DNA of 64,000 bases from Sulfurospirillum sp001602955 (GCA_001602955.1 LVAC01000011.1:252811-316810), one strand, 5' to 3'. Positions 25,680 through 35,648 are shown, counted from the first letter of the stretch. Notes: generated from the sequence alone by a model not told the origin. Translations and numbers: made by a program.

Positions 25680-27290
25680 TTATGAGCGGAATTGGTTGAG
25701 TTTGGTATTGAGGTTTTCGGCTAAACGCGAGAGATGATCCGCAGCCGCGGCGATCTCTTCGACGCTTCTAGCGTTTTGACTGGTCAGCGTATTGATGTTG
25801 GAAACCATAGAGACGATTTTATCGGTGTCGTTGGAAATCTTATGCGAATTGGACGCACTCGTCGTTACGGACGTCACGCTCTTTTCCATCACGTCTACCG
25901 TTCCCAAAATCGTCGATTCGACGCCGCTGGAAACATCTGTCAGCCTTTGAATATTTCGAGCGTTTTTATTCATCTGATCGGACGAATCCACGATCGACTG
26001 AACGATGACGTTGATGGTCGCGTTAATCTCGGTCAAAGAGGCTTGCGTACGTTCGGCAAGCTTTCGCACCTCATCCGCAACGACGGCAAATCCGCGTCCG
26101 TGTTCTCCGGCACGTGCCGCTTCGATGGCGGCATTGAGTGCCAATAAATTCGTTTGGTCCGCAATATCGGAGATGACGGTCAAAATTTGTTTGACCTGCT
26201 CGGCATCGTGGCTCATCTGCTCCAATTTATGCGCCAATGCGCTCTCGGCTTGACTGGCATTATCGACTTCGTTTCGCAACGAAATAACCTCTTCTTTGGC
26301 ATTGTTAAGCTTTTGACCCGCAGAGGCGATCTCCGTTTTCATCGCTTCGGAGAGTTGTGCCGTCTCTTGAACGAAACGTTTGATCGTATCGATCTCGTGA
26401 ATCGCGTTTTCGACGATCAAAGAGCTTTGCTCGGCATTGCGTCCGATTTGCATGCTGGTCGTGCTGAGTTCATGCGAAACCGATGCGTTTTCGTTAGACG
26501 AATTTTTGGCATCTTCGATCGTGTGTTCTAGTGTATCGACCAAGTCGTTGAAACTCTTGACGATCTCGTTGATTTCGTTTTTCTTGTCGTAGCTAATGCG
26601 AAATTTGAGCTCTTTGGTGCGAACGAAATTTGTAATACTGTCGCGAATCAAATGCACGCCTTGCAAAATATTTTTGCGAATCGCAAAGCTTAAAACCAAG
26701 ACCGAAAGACCCACGGCAAGTGCGACCAAAATCATCATCAACGTTGCATTTTCTTTCGTATCTACGGCAATCTTCGCATCGTTTTGCGATAAGGTTTTAT
26801 TGTACGCCATATGCTCTTCCAAAAGGGTATTGAGTGCCGTGCTTTGTGTACGCAAGTTATACAACAATGCTTTAGCTTCTTCGTTTCTACCGGCTGACGA
26901 CAAGGTAAAGAATTGCTCGGAAATAGCGATAAAAGGGGCAATCAGCTCTTTTTCCTTAAGATACATCTCTTTATCTTTTTCGTCGGAAAGTAAACTTTCG
27001 TATTTTTTATAACTGACGTCGAATTTTACCTGATACTCGTGAAAGCCTTTTTCGATCCTTTGAAAATCCTCTTTATCGTGAGCCGTAATGTGCTCCCATA
27101 GTCTCACGCGCATCTGATTAAAGTCGTTTTGCATATCCGCCATAATTAAAACGCTCGGAAGCGAATTGACGTTACAAGTATTGGTTTTTTCAAACACTTG
27201 CTCCATCTTGGTCAGCCCGATACCGAAAATAGCGATAAGCCCGAAAATAGCGATGGATAGCATCATCATCAATTGTCGTGAAATACTCAT
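25680..27290 (-). CDS. Methyl-accepting chemotaxis protein (4HB-type sensor), intact
   Basis: 536-aa chemoreceptor. Membrane helix 1 follows MSISRQLMMMLSIAIFGLIAIFG; the periplasmic part is helical (four-helix-bundle-like) with the motif TNTCNVNSLPSVLIMADM; helix 2 is MMILVALAVGLSVLVLSFAI (about residues 188-208). HAMP comes next, then the signalling domain with NLLALNAAIEAARAGEHGRGFAVVADEVRKLAERTQ. The start is the ATG at 27290, with AAGGAG upstream; 11 in-frame codons before it are discarded. It is the intact paralogue of the TAG-interrupted receptor at 12896-14506 (same length, same sensor motif). The signal sensed is unknown; the lone Cys in the sensor motif is conserved between them. Confidence 0.93.
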   Translation of the reverse strand: MSISRQLMMMLSIAIFGLIAIFGIGLTKMEQVFEKTNTCNVNSLPSVLIMADMQNDFNQMRVRLWEHITAHDKEDFQRIEKGFHEYQVKFDVSYKKYESLLSDEKDKEMYLKEKELIAPFIAISEQFFTLSSAGRNEEAKALLYNLRTQSTALNTLLEEHMAYNKTLSQNDAKIAVDTKENATLMMILVALAVGLSVLVLSFAIRKNILQGVHLIRDSITNFVRTKELKFRISYDKKNEINEIVKSFNDLVDTLEHTIEDAKNSSNENASVSHELSTTSMQIGRNAEQSSLIVENAIHEIDTIKRFVQETAQLSEAMKTEIASAGQKLNNAKEEVISLRNEVDNASQAESALAHKLEQMSHDAEQVKQILTVISDIADQTNLLALNAAIEAARAGEHGRGFAVVADEVRKLAERTQASLTEINATINVIVQSIVDSSDQMNKNARNIQRLTDVSSGVESTILGTVDVMEKSVTSVTTSASNSHKISNDTDKIVSMVSNINTLTSQNARSVEEIAAAADHLSRLAENLNTKLNQFRS

Positions 27291-27368
27291 AGTTGACTCC
27301 TTTATGATCTTGAGTGAAATCATAACTTAGCAAGTGTGACAAATGCGTTGCATGCTAAAAAAGGAGTT

Positions 27369-28259
27369 TTAAATGTTTCGTCGTACGTCCACTTCGATGG
27401 AAAGTTTGCTTTGCCCGCTACTGAGCACCACGCCTCGAAGCGGTGCGACGTCGTCGTAGTCTCTGCCGCTTCCTAAGACGATGTGTTGCGTGCTTGCAAG
27501 AAGATTGTTCGTCGGGTCGAATGCCGCCCAACCGTATTGCGGGATATACACGCCGACCCACGCATGCGACGCGTCGCTTCCGAAGAGTTTTTCGCCTCCA
27601 AGCGGAGGCACGGTTTCGATATAGCCGCTGACGTATCGAGCACTCAGTCCCAACGAACGAAGTGCCGCAATCGCAAATTGCGCAAAGTCTTGGCACACGC
27701 CTTTCTTGGCTTCGAAAATCTCCTCAATCGGCGTCGTAATATCGCTAAAACCGGCGACAAAATCAAAATCGTCATAGATACGCCCCATAAACTCTTTGAT
27801 CGCTTCGGCGATAGGACGGTGCGGTTCGAACGAACGTCGCGCATAAGCGCGAATAGCGTCCGAAGCCTTGGGAATACGTTTGGAGTCGAATAAAAAGAGC
27901 TTTGCCTCAATCGCATCGGGATCAAACCGCGTTAATGCGCTTTTAACCTCTTCACATGTCAGCGTTAACGCCTCAAAACGCTCGACGCGCCTTAAAACCT
28001 CTTGTTCGTCTATGCTGACATGAGAACGACCGACGACGCTCAAGGATCGATGCGCCTCGCGAATCAACAAATGCGACGTTGCGTTCCCGAACATATCGGT
28101 AAAATCGCTGGTTTCGTACGCCAAAGGCGTCACTTCCATCTGAAAATCAACGACATGTTGCGTGGCACTCTCTTTGGGACGCAACCGTGCGATATTGTGG
28201 CTAAACGTCACAAGCCCTTGATAATGAAACGCCGTTTGATGGTAAATTTCGTACGTCAT
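27369..28259 (-). CDS. Transglutaminase-like protein, complete triad (cluster 2)
   Basis: 296-aa protein with a bacterial transglutaminase N-terminal beta domain (LVTFSHNIARLRPKESATQ) and a transglutaminase core. Catalytic positions are Cys189 (AKKGVCQDFAQF), His232 (SDASHAWVGVYIP) and Asp248 (GWAAFDPTNN), so activity as a cysteine peptidase or amide-forming enzyme is plausible. Members sit beside circularly permuted ATP-grasp/alpha-E genes in many bacteria. It is last in a three-gene unit, 3 bases after the ATP-grasp/alpha-E fusion. No signal peptide is present, so it acts in the cytoplasm. Confidence 0.9.
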   Translation of the reverse strand: MTYEIYHQTAFHYQGLVTFSHNIARLRPKESATQHVVDFQMEVTPLAYETSDFTDMFGNATSHLLIREAHRSLSVVGRSHVSIDEQEVLRRVERFEALTLTCEEVKSALTRFDPDAIEAKLFLFDSKRIPKASDAIRAYARRSFEPHRPIAEAIKEFMGRIYDDFDFVAGFSDITTPIEEIFEAKKGVCQDFAQFAIAALRSLGLSARYVSGYIETVPPLGGEKLFGSDASHAWVGVYIPQYGWAAFDPTNNLLASTQHIVLGSGRDYDDVAPLRGVVLSSGQSKLSIEVDVRRNI

Positions 28260-28262
28260 AGG

Positions 28263-30743
28263 CTACTCGTCATAATGGGAAAAATAGGTTTTGGAAAGCT
28301 CCACCGAACACAGTGAAAAATGTTCCGAAAGCTGTGTCAAAAGTCGATCGAGTGCCGTGTAAAAGCTTTCATTCTCGTCTAAGAGCATCAACGACGCAAG
28401 GTTACTGAGCGTGAGAGTGCTGTACGCTTGAAAAATCGGCTCTTCGTAAGCACTCAAATACGTCTTGCGTTTGGGCAGAGCCTTTAAGTCCTCCAACAAA
28501 GCTTGCGTTACGTAAGCGACGGATTTGGGAAAATGCGGATTTAAGATCAAAAACTCCACCACGTTTTCAAGTTGTAAAGAGCTTTTATACTGCGTACGGT
28601 ACGCGTTAAAGCTTTCGCTTGAGCTCAAAAATGCCTCTAAAATATCATACGTCACGGCTTTATCGTGTTTAAAACAGAGCAATGAACGTGCTTTCGAAAT
28701 CGTTAAAAGCGCGCTTTCGAGTTTAAAGCCGATGTCGTAGACGATCAAACCTTGCTCTTTGTACATACTCTCTTCCACCAGCTCTTTGTATGCCACAAGG
28801 TACAACAACACTTTATCGAGTTCGCTTAACATACTGCGAACGGGCGTATTGGGTTTTTTCGTAAATTGCTTCCACTCTTTTTGCATCTGTTCGAACAGTT
28901 TCCACGCCTCGATCGCCAACAGGCTTTTAACGCAAAGATTTGCATTGCCGAGTCGCTCCAACGTAAACGCGAGAGAGCCTTGTTTGTGGGCGTCTTTCAT
29001 CAACGAGGCGATTTCAAGCAAGGGATTTTGCGCCGTCTCTTCGTCTAAAAATCCCGGATACGTCATCGTCACATGGGTTAACGCTTTTTGCAAGGTGCGT
29101 TTGGACTCTTGCGAAACGCTGCCTTCGTAGTGGTGAAAATCGGTCATCTTTTTGACCGTATAGCGCATCAGTCGCAACGTATGAATCGCGCGCGAAAGAT
29201 AACGCCCGAGCCAAAAGAGGTTCTCGGCTTTGAGCGTGGGCAAGGTGTTGAGCGAAGCGTCGATAAAGGGCAAAGCCGCATAATTCGGAAGATTTTCGTT
29301 CTTCTTATCCTCTCCCAAAATCCACAAATCTTTGCTCGTTCCTCCCTTTTGCGACGAAACGAGCAATGCGTCTTTGGAAGCGGAAACACGCACCAATCCG
29401 CCGTTCATCACGGTGTAATTTTCATTCTTTTTCAAGGCGTAAGCGCGTATGACCGCGTTGCGCGGTTCGATTTTGCCGTTGCCGTAAAAAGGCGTCGTCG
29501 AAAAGTCGATCGCCTCTTGTGCGACGTACTGATGAGGATTGTCCAAAATGCTTTTTTGCAGTTTCTCTTTCATCGCTTCGGAAAGGTTTTTGACCAAATA
29601 GGTCTGAATCGATTCGGTTTTGTCGATTTTTTTAAGAATAAAATTCTCGAAATTCTTCATCACGAACGTTAACTCTTTTTCTTGCCCGCACCACCACGTC
29701 GCGATTTGCGGCAAAATCAGCTCTTCGTTCAGAAAAAAACGGCAAATGCGCTCCATAAAAGGATTCAGTCCGATATTTTCCACAATCGCACTGCCGATGG
29801 GATTGATCATCGCAAGATTGCCTTGGCGTACGCAATCCACCAAACCCGCAACGCCGAGCTTTGAATCTTCCAAAAGCTCCAGCGGATCGCAAAAGCGATC
29901 GTCCAGACGTTTGACCAAGGTTTGAATCGGTTTGAGTCCACTTAAACTTTTCAGCCATACGCTACCGTTTTTACACAACAGATCATCGCCTTGGACGAGG
30001 TTAATTTCTAAAAACGAACTGAGATACGCATGTTCAAAATAGGTTTCGTTGTGCGGTCCGGGAGTTAAAAGCGCGGCTTTAGAAGTGTCGCCTTTGGTCA
30101 GTTTTTTGAGCAGTTTTTTATACTCTTCGATAAAAGGAAAAAGCTTTTTGACCTCATGGTCCGCGTAAAAATCTTTCGCCGCGATGTTCATCGTCAAACG
30201 GTTTTCGATGGCATACCCCAAACCCGAAGGTGCTTGCGTGCGATCGTTAATGACCCACATCTTTCCATCCGGTCCTCTAGCTAGGTCTAATGCGTAAAAA
30301 TAGAGCTGAAAATCTTCGCGTAAGCCCATACCATCTGCGGCACTCAAAAAGCCTTTGTGCGTAAAAATAACTTCGGCGGGAATGATGTTCTCTTTTAAGA
30401 GCAACCGTTCGCCGTAGAGGTCTTTTAAAATACAATTGAGCAGTTTGGCACGTTGCTTAATCCCTTGTTTGACGCTTTTCCACTCTTCTTTCGTGATCAT
30501 AAAAGGAATCGGATCTAAACTCCACGGACGGTTGCCTTCGCCCTCCGGATCGTTATAAACGTTGTACGTAACGCCGTTATCTTCCAGATGCCATGCGATC
30601 TCGGCTTGTTTACCCTCCAACTCCTCAACGCTTAAACGCTCTAAATGTGCCGCTAAGTTCTTCCAATGCGCCCGTACGTTACGGTTTTTATCGACCATTT
30701 CGTCGCAAAAAGAGTCAGAAGCGTAGGTATCGAAGAATTGCAT
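28263..30743 (-). CDS. Circularly permuted ATP-grasp / alpha-E fusion (cluster 2)
   Basis: 826-aa fusion. Residues about 1-490 are a circularly permuted ATP-grasp protein: FMITKEEWKSVKQGIKQRAKLLNCILKDLYGE, then FYALDLARGPDGKMWVINDRTQAPSGLGYAIENR, TPGPHNETYFEHAYLSSFLEINLVQGDDL, and NPHQYVAQEAIDFSTTP. Residues about 500-826 are an alpha-E domain (LKAENLFWLGRYLSRAIHTLRLMRYTV). The unit is expected to activate a carboxylate with ATP and join it to an amine. Its start overlaps the DUF2126 gene's stop as TAATG. The cluster 1 proteins are separate versions of these two domains, suggesting divergent, not redundant, paralogues. Confidence 0.9.
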   Translation of the reverse strand: MQFFDTYASDSFCDEMVDKNRNVRAHWKNLAAHLERLSVEELEGKQAEIAWHLEDNGVTYNVYNDPEGEGNRPWSLDPIPFMITKEEWKSVKQGIKQRAKLLNCILKDLYGERLLLKENIIPAEVIFTHKGFLSAADGMGLREDFQLYFYALDLARGPDGKMWVINDRTQAPSGLGYAIENRLTMNIAAKDFYADHEVKKLFPFIEEYKKLLKKLTKGDTSKAALLTPGPHNETYFEHAYLSSFLEINLVQGDDLLCKNGSVWLKSLSGLKPIQTLVKRLDDRFCDPLELLEDSKLGVAGLVDCVRQGNLAMINPIGSAIVENIGLNPFMERICRFFLNEELILPQIATWWCGQEKELTFVMKNFENFILKKIDKTESIQTYLVKNLSEAMKEKLQKSILDNPHQYVAQEAIDFSTTPFYGNGKIEPRNAVIRAYALKKNENYTVMNGGLVRVSASKDALLVSSQKGGTSKDLWILGEDKKNENLPNYAALPFIDASLNTLPTLKAENLFWLGRYLSRAIHTLRLMRYTVKKMTDFHHYEGSVSQESKRTLQKALTHVTMTYPGFLDEETAQNPLLEIASLMKDAHKQGSLAFTLERLGNANLCVKSLLAIEAWKLFEQMQKEWKQFTKKPNTPVRSMLSELDKVLLYLVAYKELVEESMYKEQGLIVYDIGFKLESALLTISKARSLLCFKHDKAVTYDILEAFLSSSESFNAYRTQYKSSLQLENVVEFLILNPHFPKSVAYVTQALLEDLKALPKRKTYLSAYEEPIFQAYSTLTLSNLASLMLLDENESFYTALDRLLTQLSEHFSLCSVELSKTYFSHYDE

Positions 30744-33700
30744 TAGGCTTTCATTCCTTTTCGTCTTAGATCGAGCGTATGCGGGTATTCAAGGCTCGGC
30801 GCTAAGGTCTCGACCCACAAGGTCTTCGTAGGATCGCCCTCCAACGCCATCACGGTCGCACGCGTGTTTACATGTGCGGTTGAAGTCTGAATTACCGAAG
30901 GTGTAAGATAGCGTAGCTCGCCTTGAGAATGGTTAAAGTCCCAAAAACGGTTCATACGACGCGATTCGGCTTCGTAGCTGTTCACGGGGAAGGTATCATA
31001 ATTGCGCCCGCCCGGATGTGCCACAAAATAACGCATACCGCCGATGGAGTGTCGATTCCAACGATCAACCACGTCAAACGTTAAAGGCGTATCGACGCCG
31101 ATGGTGGGATGCAAAGCCGACCACGGTTGCCACGCTTTGTACTTCACGCCCGCAACGAATTCTCCTTCCACGCCTGTGGGCGAAAGCGGAACGACGACGC
31201 CGTTACATGTAAGGGTATAGCGTTCGGGAATAAAATCTTTGATCTTGACTTGCACGCGCTCCAACGAAGAATCTACATAGCGAGACGTTCCTTGTGAGCC
31301 GCTCTCTTCGCCAAGAACATGCCAAGGCTCGATGGCGGCACGAAGCTCCAAATGCATCTTTTCAATCGTCGTCATTCCGTAAAGCGGAAAGCGAAACTCG
31401 AAAAATGGATCGAACCAATCCAGCGCAAAAGGATAACCCTCGGCATTGAGAAAACCGACGATGTCGCGTAAATCTTCTTTGACGTAGTGTTCCAGTAAAA
31501 ACTTATCGTGAAGCTGTGTTCCCCAGCGCACCAGTTGGTGTTGGTACGGTTTTTTCCAAAAGAGAGCAACCAAAGTGCGTACTAAAAGCATCTGTAAAAG
31601 CGCCATCTGCGCATGAGGCGGCATATCAAACGCACGTAGTTCCAAGATGCCAAGCCTGCCGCTGCTGGAATCGGGCGAATAGAGTTTGTCGATGCAAAAT
31701 TCGCTTCGATGTGTGTTGCCCGTAATGTCGGTCAGCATATGGCGAAACAGCCTATCGGTCAGCCAAAACGGCACACTCTCCCCCTCAGGAATCTGCGCAA
31801 ATGCGATCTCAAGCTCGTAGAGATTTTCCGCCCTGCCCTCGTCCACACGCGGTGCTTGCGAGGTTGGACCGATAAACGCGCCTGAGAAGAGGTACGAAAG
31901 TCCTGGGTGGTGTTGCCAAAACGTGATAAGACTGCGAAGCAGATCGGGACGGCGTAACAATGGGCTGTCTTCAGGGCGAAGAGCACCAATAGTGACGTGA
32001 TTGCCACCACCCGTGCCTGTGTGTTTGCCGTCTAACATAAATTTTTCAGTCCCCAAGCGTGCTTCATGCGCCTCTTTGTAGAGGGTTAAAAGATTCTCAC
32101 TGAGTGCTTTCCACGAGGTTGCGGGGTGAATGTTCACTTCGATGACACCCGGGTCTGGCGTGACTTTGATGCGCTCTAGCCTTAGATCATGCGAAGGTTC
32201 ATATCCTTCCAAAAATACCTTTACATGTAAAGATTCTGCCACCGCTTCGATGCATGCGACCAAGTCTAAAAGGGCTTCTGTATGGTTGAGGGGTGGAAGA
32301 AAGATAAAGAGCTTTCCCTCGCGTACTTCCGCGCAAAGTGCCGTGCGTACAAAGGTCTGGGTTTGGCTGTTGGAAAGGGTTGCATCGGCTTTTTTGCAAC
32401 GCTCATGTGCCAAAGCGCTGTACTCTCCCAAAGCGGGATAGTGCGCAAACAGATCGGGTTCAAAAGGAAGTGCCAGCTCAGAGTGTGGCTTTTCGACCAA
32501 AGAGCCTAGTGGAAGCCTGAGCCCAAGGGGTGAATTTCCCGCACTGAGGTACAAATAGCCACGCCTTAGCACCCACGAAGAGGTGATCCATCGTGTCGTT
32601 CCAAAATTTAACGGTAACACATACCCTACAGGTTTATTGAGTCCCCTAGAGAGCACTTTGGCAATCGTTTGTCGCTCCAAAGAGTCGGAGAGATCGGATT
32701 TCATCGGATCGATGTCGATGGGCAGTTCGGACTCTTTGATGATGTAATACAAGGGGTCTTCGTACGCATCAATGATGTTTTGATCGCTCACCCCAAGGGT
32801 CAGTGCTAGTTTGGCTAAAAAGCGTTTGGCATCGTCGTTGGTGTAATTATAGGTTTCATTCATAGAGGCAAACAGTTCAGGATTGTTCCAGATGGGTTTG
32901 CCGTCTTTGCGCCAAATGATGGAGGTTTGCCACCTTGGAAGCGGCTCACCCGGGTACCATTTTCCTTGGGCGTAATGAAGCATGCCACCCTTTGTAAACG
33001 AGCTTAAGAGTTTGCGTGAGAGTGTGTCCGCCAGAGCGCGTTTGTGCGCACCATCGGCTTTGGTATTCCACTCACCGCCTTCCATATCATCAATCGAAAC
33101 AAAGGTCGGCTCACCGCCCATCGAAAGCCTCACATCGCCCTCTTCCAAAGCTTTGTCGACTTCAAAACCCAATGTGTAAATAGCATCCCATTGGTCTTCA
33201 CGGTACGGTTTGGTCACACGAGGCGATTCAAAAATGCGTTTAACCGTGTTGTCATAAATGAATTCTGTTTCGCATTTATCGCTCATACCCTCGATCGCAT
33301 AAGCACTCTCATAAGAAGGCGTGCACGCAAGCGGTATATGTCCCTCACCCGCAAAAAGCCCACTGGTCGCATCAAGCCCTATCCAGCCAGCTCCTGGGAT
33401 ATAGACTTCCGTCCACGCATGCAGATCGGTAAAGTCCGCTTCTGGACCACTTGGTCCATCAAGCGAGGCGACATCGGCTTTGAGTTGCACGAGGTAGCCC
33501 GAGACAAACCGCGCCGCAAGCCCTAGATGGCGAAGCACTTGCACAAACAGCCACGCAAAGTCACGACAACTTCCTAGTTTTTTCTCCAATGTCACTTCGC
33601 AGGTTTGCACACCCGGCTCTAAACGAATCGTGTAGGAGAGATGGCGGTTGATCTCGCTGTTCAGATAGACCAAAAAATCAATAATAGAGCGCTTTTTACA

Positions 33701-34105
33701 ATCCAAAGAGCGCACAAAAGTCCTTAAAAGCTCACCATCTTCGCTCTCTTCAAGGTAGGGAAGCAACTCTTTTTGAAGCTCTTTTTTGTAGACAAACGGA
33801 AACTCTTTGGCGTATTCATCGACGAAAAAATCAAACGGATTGATCGTGATGAGATCGGCGATGATCTCCACATCGATGCAGAGCTCTTTGGTTTTTTCAG
33901 GAAAAACGATGCGGGCTAAGTAGTTGCCAAAAGGGTCTTGTTGCCAGTTGATAAAATGGTTTTCGGGTTTGATTTTGAGCGAATAGCCCTCAATCGGGGT
34001 GCGACTGTGAGGAGCAGGACGCAAACGGATGATATGAGGGGACAGAGAAACGTAACGATCGTAACGGTACTCGGTTTTATGCGACAAAACGACTTTAAGC
34101 GACAT
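30743..34105 (-). CDS. Transglutaminase-like / DUF2126 fusion (cluster 2)
   Basis: 1120-aa cytoplasmic protein. Residues 1 to about 290 form a transglutaminase-like module with Cys180 (KLGSCRDFAWLFVQVL) and His229 (DLHAWTEVYIPGAGWIGLDATSG). Residues about 300-1120 are DUF2126 (COG4196-like): GDVRLSMGGEPTFVSIDDMEGGEWN, LDGKHTGTGGGNHVTIGA, DRLFRHMLTDITGNTHRSEFCIDKLYSP, and a C-terminal GGMRYFVAHPGGRNYDTFPVN. DUF2126 has been associated with amidoligase-type chemistry by comparative genomics; no reaction has been shown to my knowledge. First gene of the cluster. Codon composition differs along the gene, the end nearest 30.7 kb being richer in CG. Confidence 0.9.
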   Translation of the reverse strand: MSLKVVLSHKTEYRYDRYVSLSPHIIRLRPAPHSRTPIEGYSLKIKPENHFINWQQDPFGNYLARIVFPEKTKELCIDVEIIADLITINPFDFFVDEYAKEFPFVYKKELQKELLPYLEESEDGELLRTFVRSLDCKKRSIIDFLVYLNSEINRHLSYTIRLEPGVQTCEVTLEKKLGSCRDFAWLFVQVLRHLGLAARFVSGYLVQLKADVASLDGPSGPEADFTDLHAWTEVYIPGAGWIGLDATSGLFAGEGHIPLACTPSYESAYAIEGMSDKCETEFIYDNTVKRIFESPRVTKPYREDQWDAIYTLGFEVDKALEEGDVRLSMGGEPTFVSIDDMEGGEWNTKADGAHKRALADTLSRKLLSSFTKGGMLHYAQGKWYPGEPLPRWQTSIIWRKDGKPIWNNPELFASMNETYNYTNDDAKRFLAKLALTLGVSDQNIIDAYEDPLYYIIKESELPIDIDPMKSDLSDSLERQTIAKVLSRGLNKPVGYVLPLNFGTTRWITSSWVLRRGYLYLSAGNSPLGLRLPLGSLVEKPHSELALPFEPDLFAHYPALGEYSALAHERCKKADATLSNSQTQTFVRTALCAEVREGKLFIFLPPLNHTEALLDLVACIEAVAESLHVKVFLEGYEPSHDLRLERIKVTPDPGVIEVNIHPATSWKALSENLLTLYKEAHEARLGTEKFMLDGKHTGTGGGNHVTIGALRPEDSPLLRRPDLLRSLITFWQHHPGLSYLFSGAFIGPTSQAPRVDEGRAENLYELEIAFAQIPEGESVPFWLTDRLFRHMLTDITGNTHRSEFCIDKLYSPDSSSGRLGILELRAFDMPPHAQMALLQMLLVRTLVALFWKKPYQHQLVRWGTQLHDKFLLEHYVKEDLRDIVGFLNAEGYPFALDWFDPFFEFRFPLYGMTTIEKMHLELRAAIEPWHVLGEESGSQGTSRYVDSSLERVQVKIKDFIPERYTLTCNGVVVPLSPTGVEGEFVAGVKYKAWQPWSALHPTIGVDTPLTFDVVDRWNRHSIGGMRYFVAHPGGRNYDTFPVNSYEAESRRMNRFWDFNHSQGELRYLTPSVIQTSTAHVNTRATVMALEGDPTKTLWVETLAPSLEYPHTLDLRRKGMKA

Positions 34106-34247
34106 AGCGACCCCTTTGGTGAGAAAATCGATGTCATTATAACATCAAGTGCTTCTTTCGTGCGTGCGCTTTTGCTTAAGATATCATCAGAAGCGTTCTT
34201 AAAAAATGCTTAGAACGCTTGACATGTAAACAATAGAGTTCTTGCAG

Positions 34248-34350
34248 AACTCTTGACACGTCTTTAAAGCAAAGCTCTAAAGACTACGTTAACACTGCGT
34301 TTTCTTCGGCGCAAAGCCCACCTTCTTGCAAAATGAGTTTTGCAAGATGT
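34248..34350 (-). repeat. Dispersed structured intergenic repeat, copy 3
   Basis: Read on the minus strand: CTTGCAAAA/TTTTGCAAG inverted repeat, GCGCCGAAG, GTGTTAACGTAG, hairpin arms TCTTTAGAGC and GCTTTAAAGA around TTT, then CGTGTCAAGAG. It lies in the 274-base gap between the membrane-fusion gene stop and the DUF2126 gene start, following the former in the same orientation. Nothing else is recognised in this gap apart from one ACATGTAA at 34223. Confidence 0.8.
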
Positions 34351-34379
34351 CTAATGAATGTTACAAAAAGTCTGGTAAT

Positions 34380-35648
34380 TTAGGGTTCCATAAGCGCATT
34401 TTTTCCCATACGTTTTAAGGGAAGCAAAATATACTCTAAAACGGTTCGTTTTCCCGTGATAATGTTAATACTCGCCTCCATACCGGGCATGATCGGCAGA
34501 TTTGCTCCGAAACGGTCTTTGTCGGCTTTGATTTTCACGGCATAAAAAATATCGCCTTTTTGCGTCGTAAAGCTATCGGGGCTAATCGATATCAGTTCGC
34601 CTTCGATCATACCGTACTTCGCATAATCGTACGCCGTAATCTCGATATTGGCTTTTTGACCGACCCATATACGCCCGCGATCGGCGGCTTTAATGTTGGC
34701 TTCGATCGTCAAACCCTCTTCCAACGGCGTAATTTCCGCAACTTTATCGCCCGGTTTAATCGTACCGCCGATCGTATGAAAGTACAAAATATTCACAATA
34801 CCGTTCACCGGAGAGGTAATGAGCAAACGGTTCGTTCGATCGATACTGGCTTCGCTTTGTTGGGAAAGCTGTGTCAATTTTAAGCGTACTTCTTGAAGAT
34901 CGTTGAGTTGCTTGGATAAAATATCGGAGCGAACGGAGCCTAACTCATGCACCGCTTCTTTGTATTTACCTTGCGTAATCGGTATTTGATTGGTCACTTC
35001 GTCGATTTGCGTAATCAGATTTTGTTTCTTACTGAGTTCAAACAAATACTCTTTACGCGATCCCGCACCCGATTTCATTAACTGTTCGGTGATCGAAACG
35101 TTCTCTTTTGCCATATTAAGTTCAAGCGAGAGATTTTTTTCCTTGATTTCAAGCTCTTTAAGCTCGTATTGGCGTTGTTCGACTTTTTGCTGTACGCCGC
35201 TTAAACGTTCCGTATTGTTCGTCTTTTCGCTTTTAAAAATCTGCATTTCGTTTTGAACGATCTCGGGATAGCCTTCGCTCATATACGCCTCAAAAACCAA
35301 AGGCTTATCGTCAATCAAACTCATTAAACGTTGTTCTTTTGCAAGGAGCGAAATTCTATCCAAATCTTTGCTTTTCAGATCGGCGGTAAAAAAGGCCTGA
35401 TTGAGCTGGTAAATCGGCTGATTGACTTTGACCGTATCGCCTTCTTTGACTAAAATCTCCGAAACGATACCGCCTTCTAAGTGTTGAAGCACCTTGGTTT
35501 GTCCTGAAGGTACGGCTTTTCCGCTTCCTCTGACAACCTCATCGATATGGCTAAATGCCGACCATAGAAAGAAAACGACGAAAAAAAGCCCGATGGGAAC
35601 GACCGTGACGTAATAGCTCCATCGCTTTTCGATCATCATGTCTAACAT
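34380..35648 (-). CDS. Type I secretion membrane-fusion protein (HlyD/LapC-like)
   Basis: 422-aa periplasmic adaptor joining the ABC transporter to the TolC-type channel. One N-terminal membrane helix (about residues 14-32), a lipoyl/barrel segment (GGIVSEILVKEGDTVKVNQPIYQLN), a long coiled-coil hairpin (about residues 85-255), and the C-terminal barrel with GIVNILYFHTIGGTIKPGDKVAEITP and PGMEASINIITGKRTVLEYILLPL. This order is standard for HlyD-family exporters. The ATG at 35648 overlaps the ABC gene's stop by 7 bases. Last gene of the adhesin-ABC-fusion-protein unit, followed by structured repeat copy 3. Confidence 0.93.
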   Translation of the reverse strand: MLDMMIEKRWSYYVTVVPIGLFFVVFFLWSAFSHIDEVVRGSGKAVPSGQTKVLQHLEGGIVSEILVKEGDTVKVNQPIYQLNQAFFTADLKSKDLDRISLLAKEQRLMSLIDDKPLVFEAYMSEGYPEIVQNEMQIFKSEKTNNTERLSGVQQKVEQRQYELKELEIKEKNLSLELNMAKENVSITEQLMKSGAGSRKEYLFELSKKQNLITQIDEVTNQIPITQGKYKEAVHELGSVRSDILSKQLNDLQEVRLKLTQLSQQSEASIDRTNRLLITSPVNGIVNILYFHTIGGTIKPGDKVAEITPLEEGLTIEANIKAADRGRIWVGQKANIEITAYDYAKYGMIEGELISISPDSFTTQKGDIFYAVKIKADKDRFGANLPIMPGMEASINIITGKRTVLEYILLPLKRMGKNALMEP

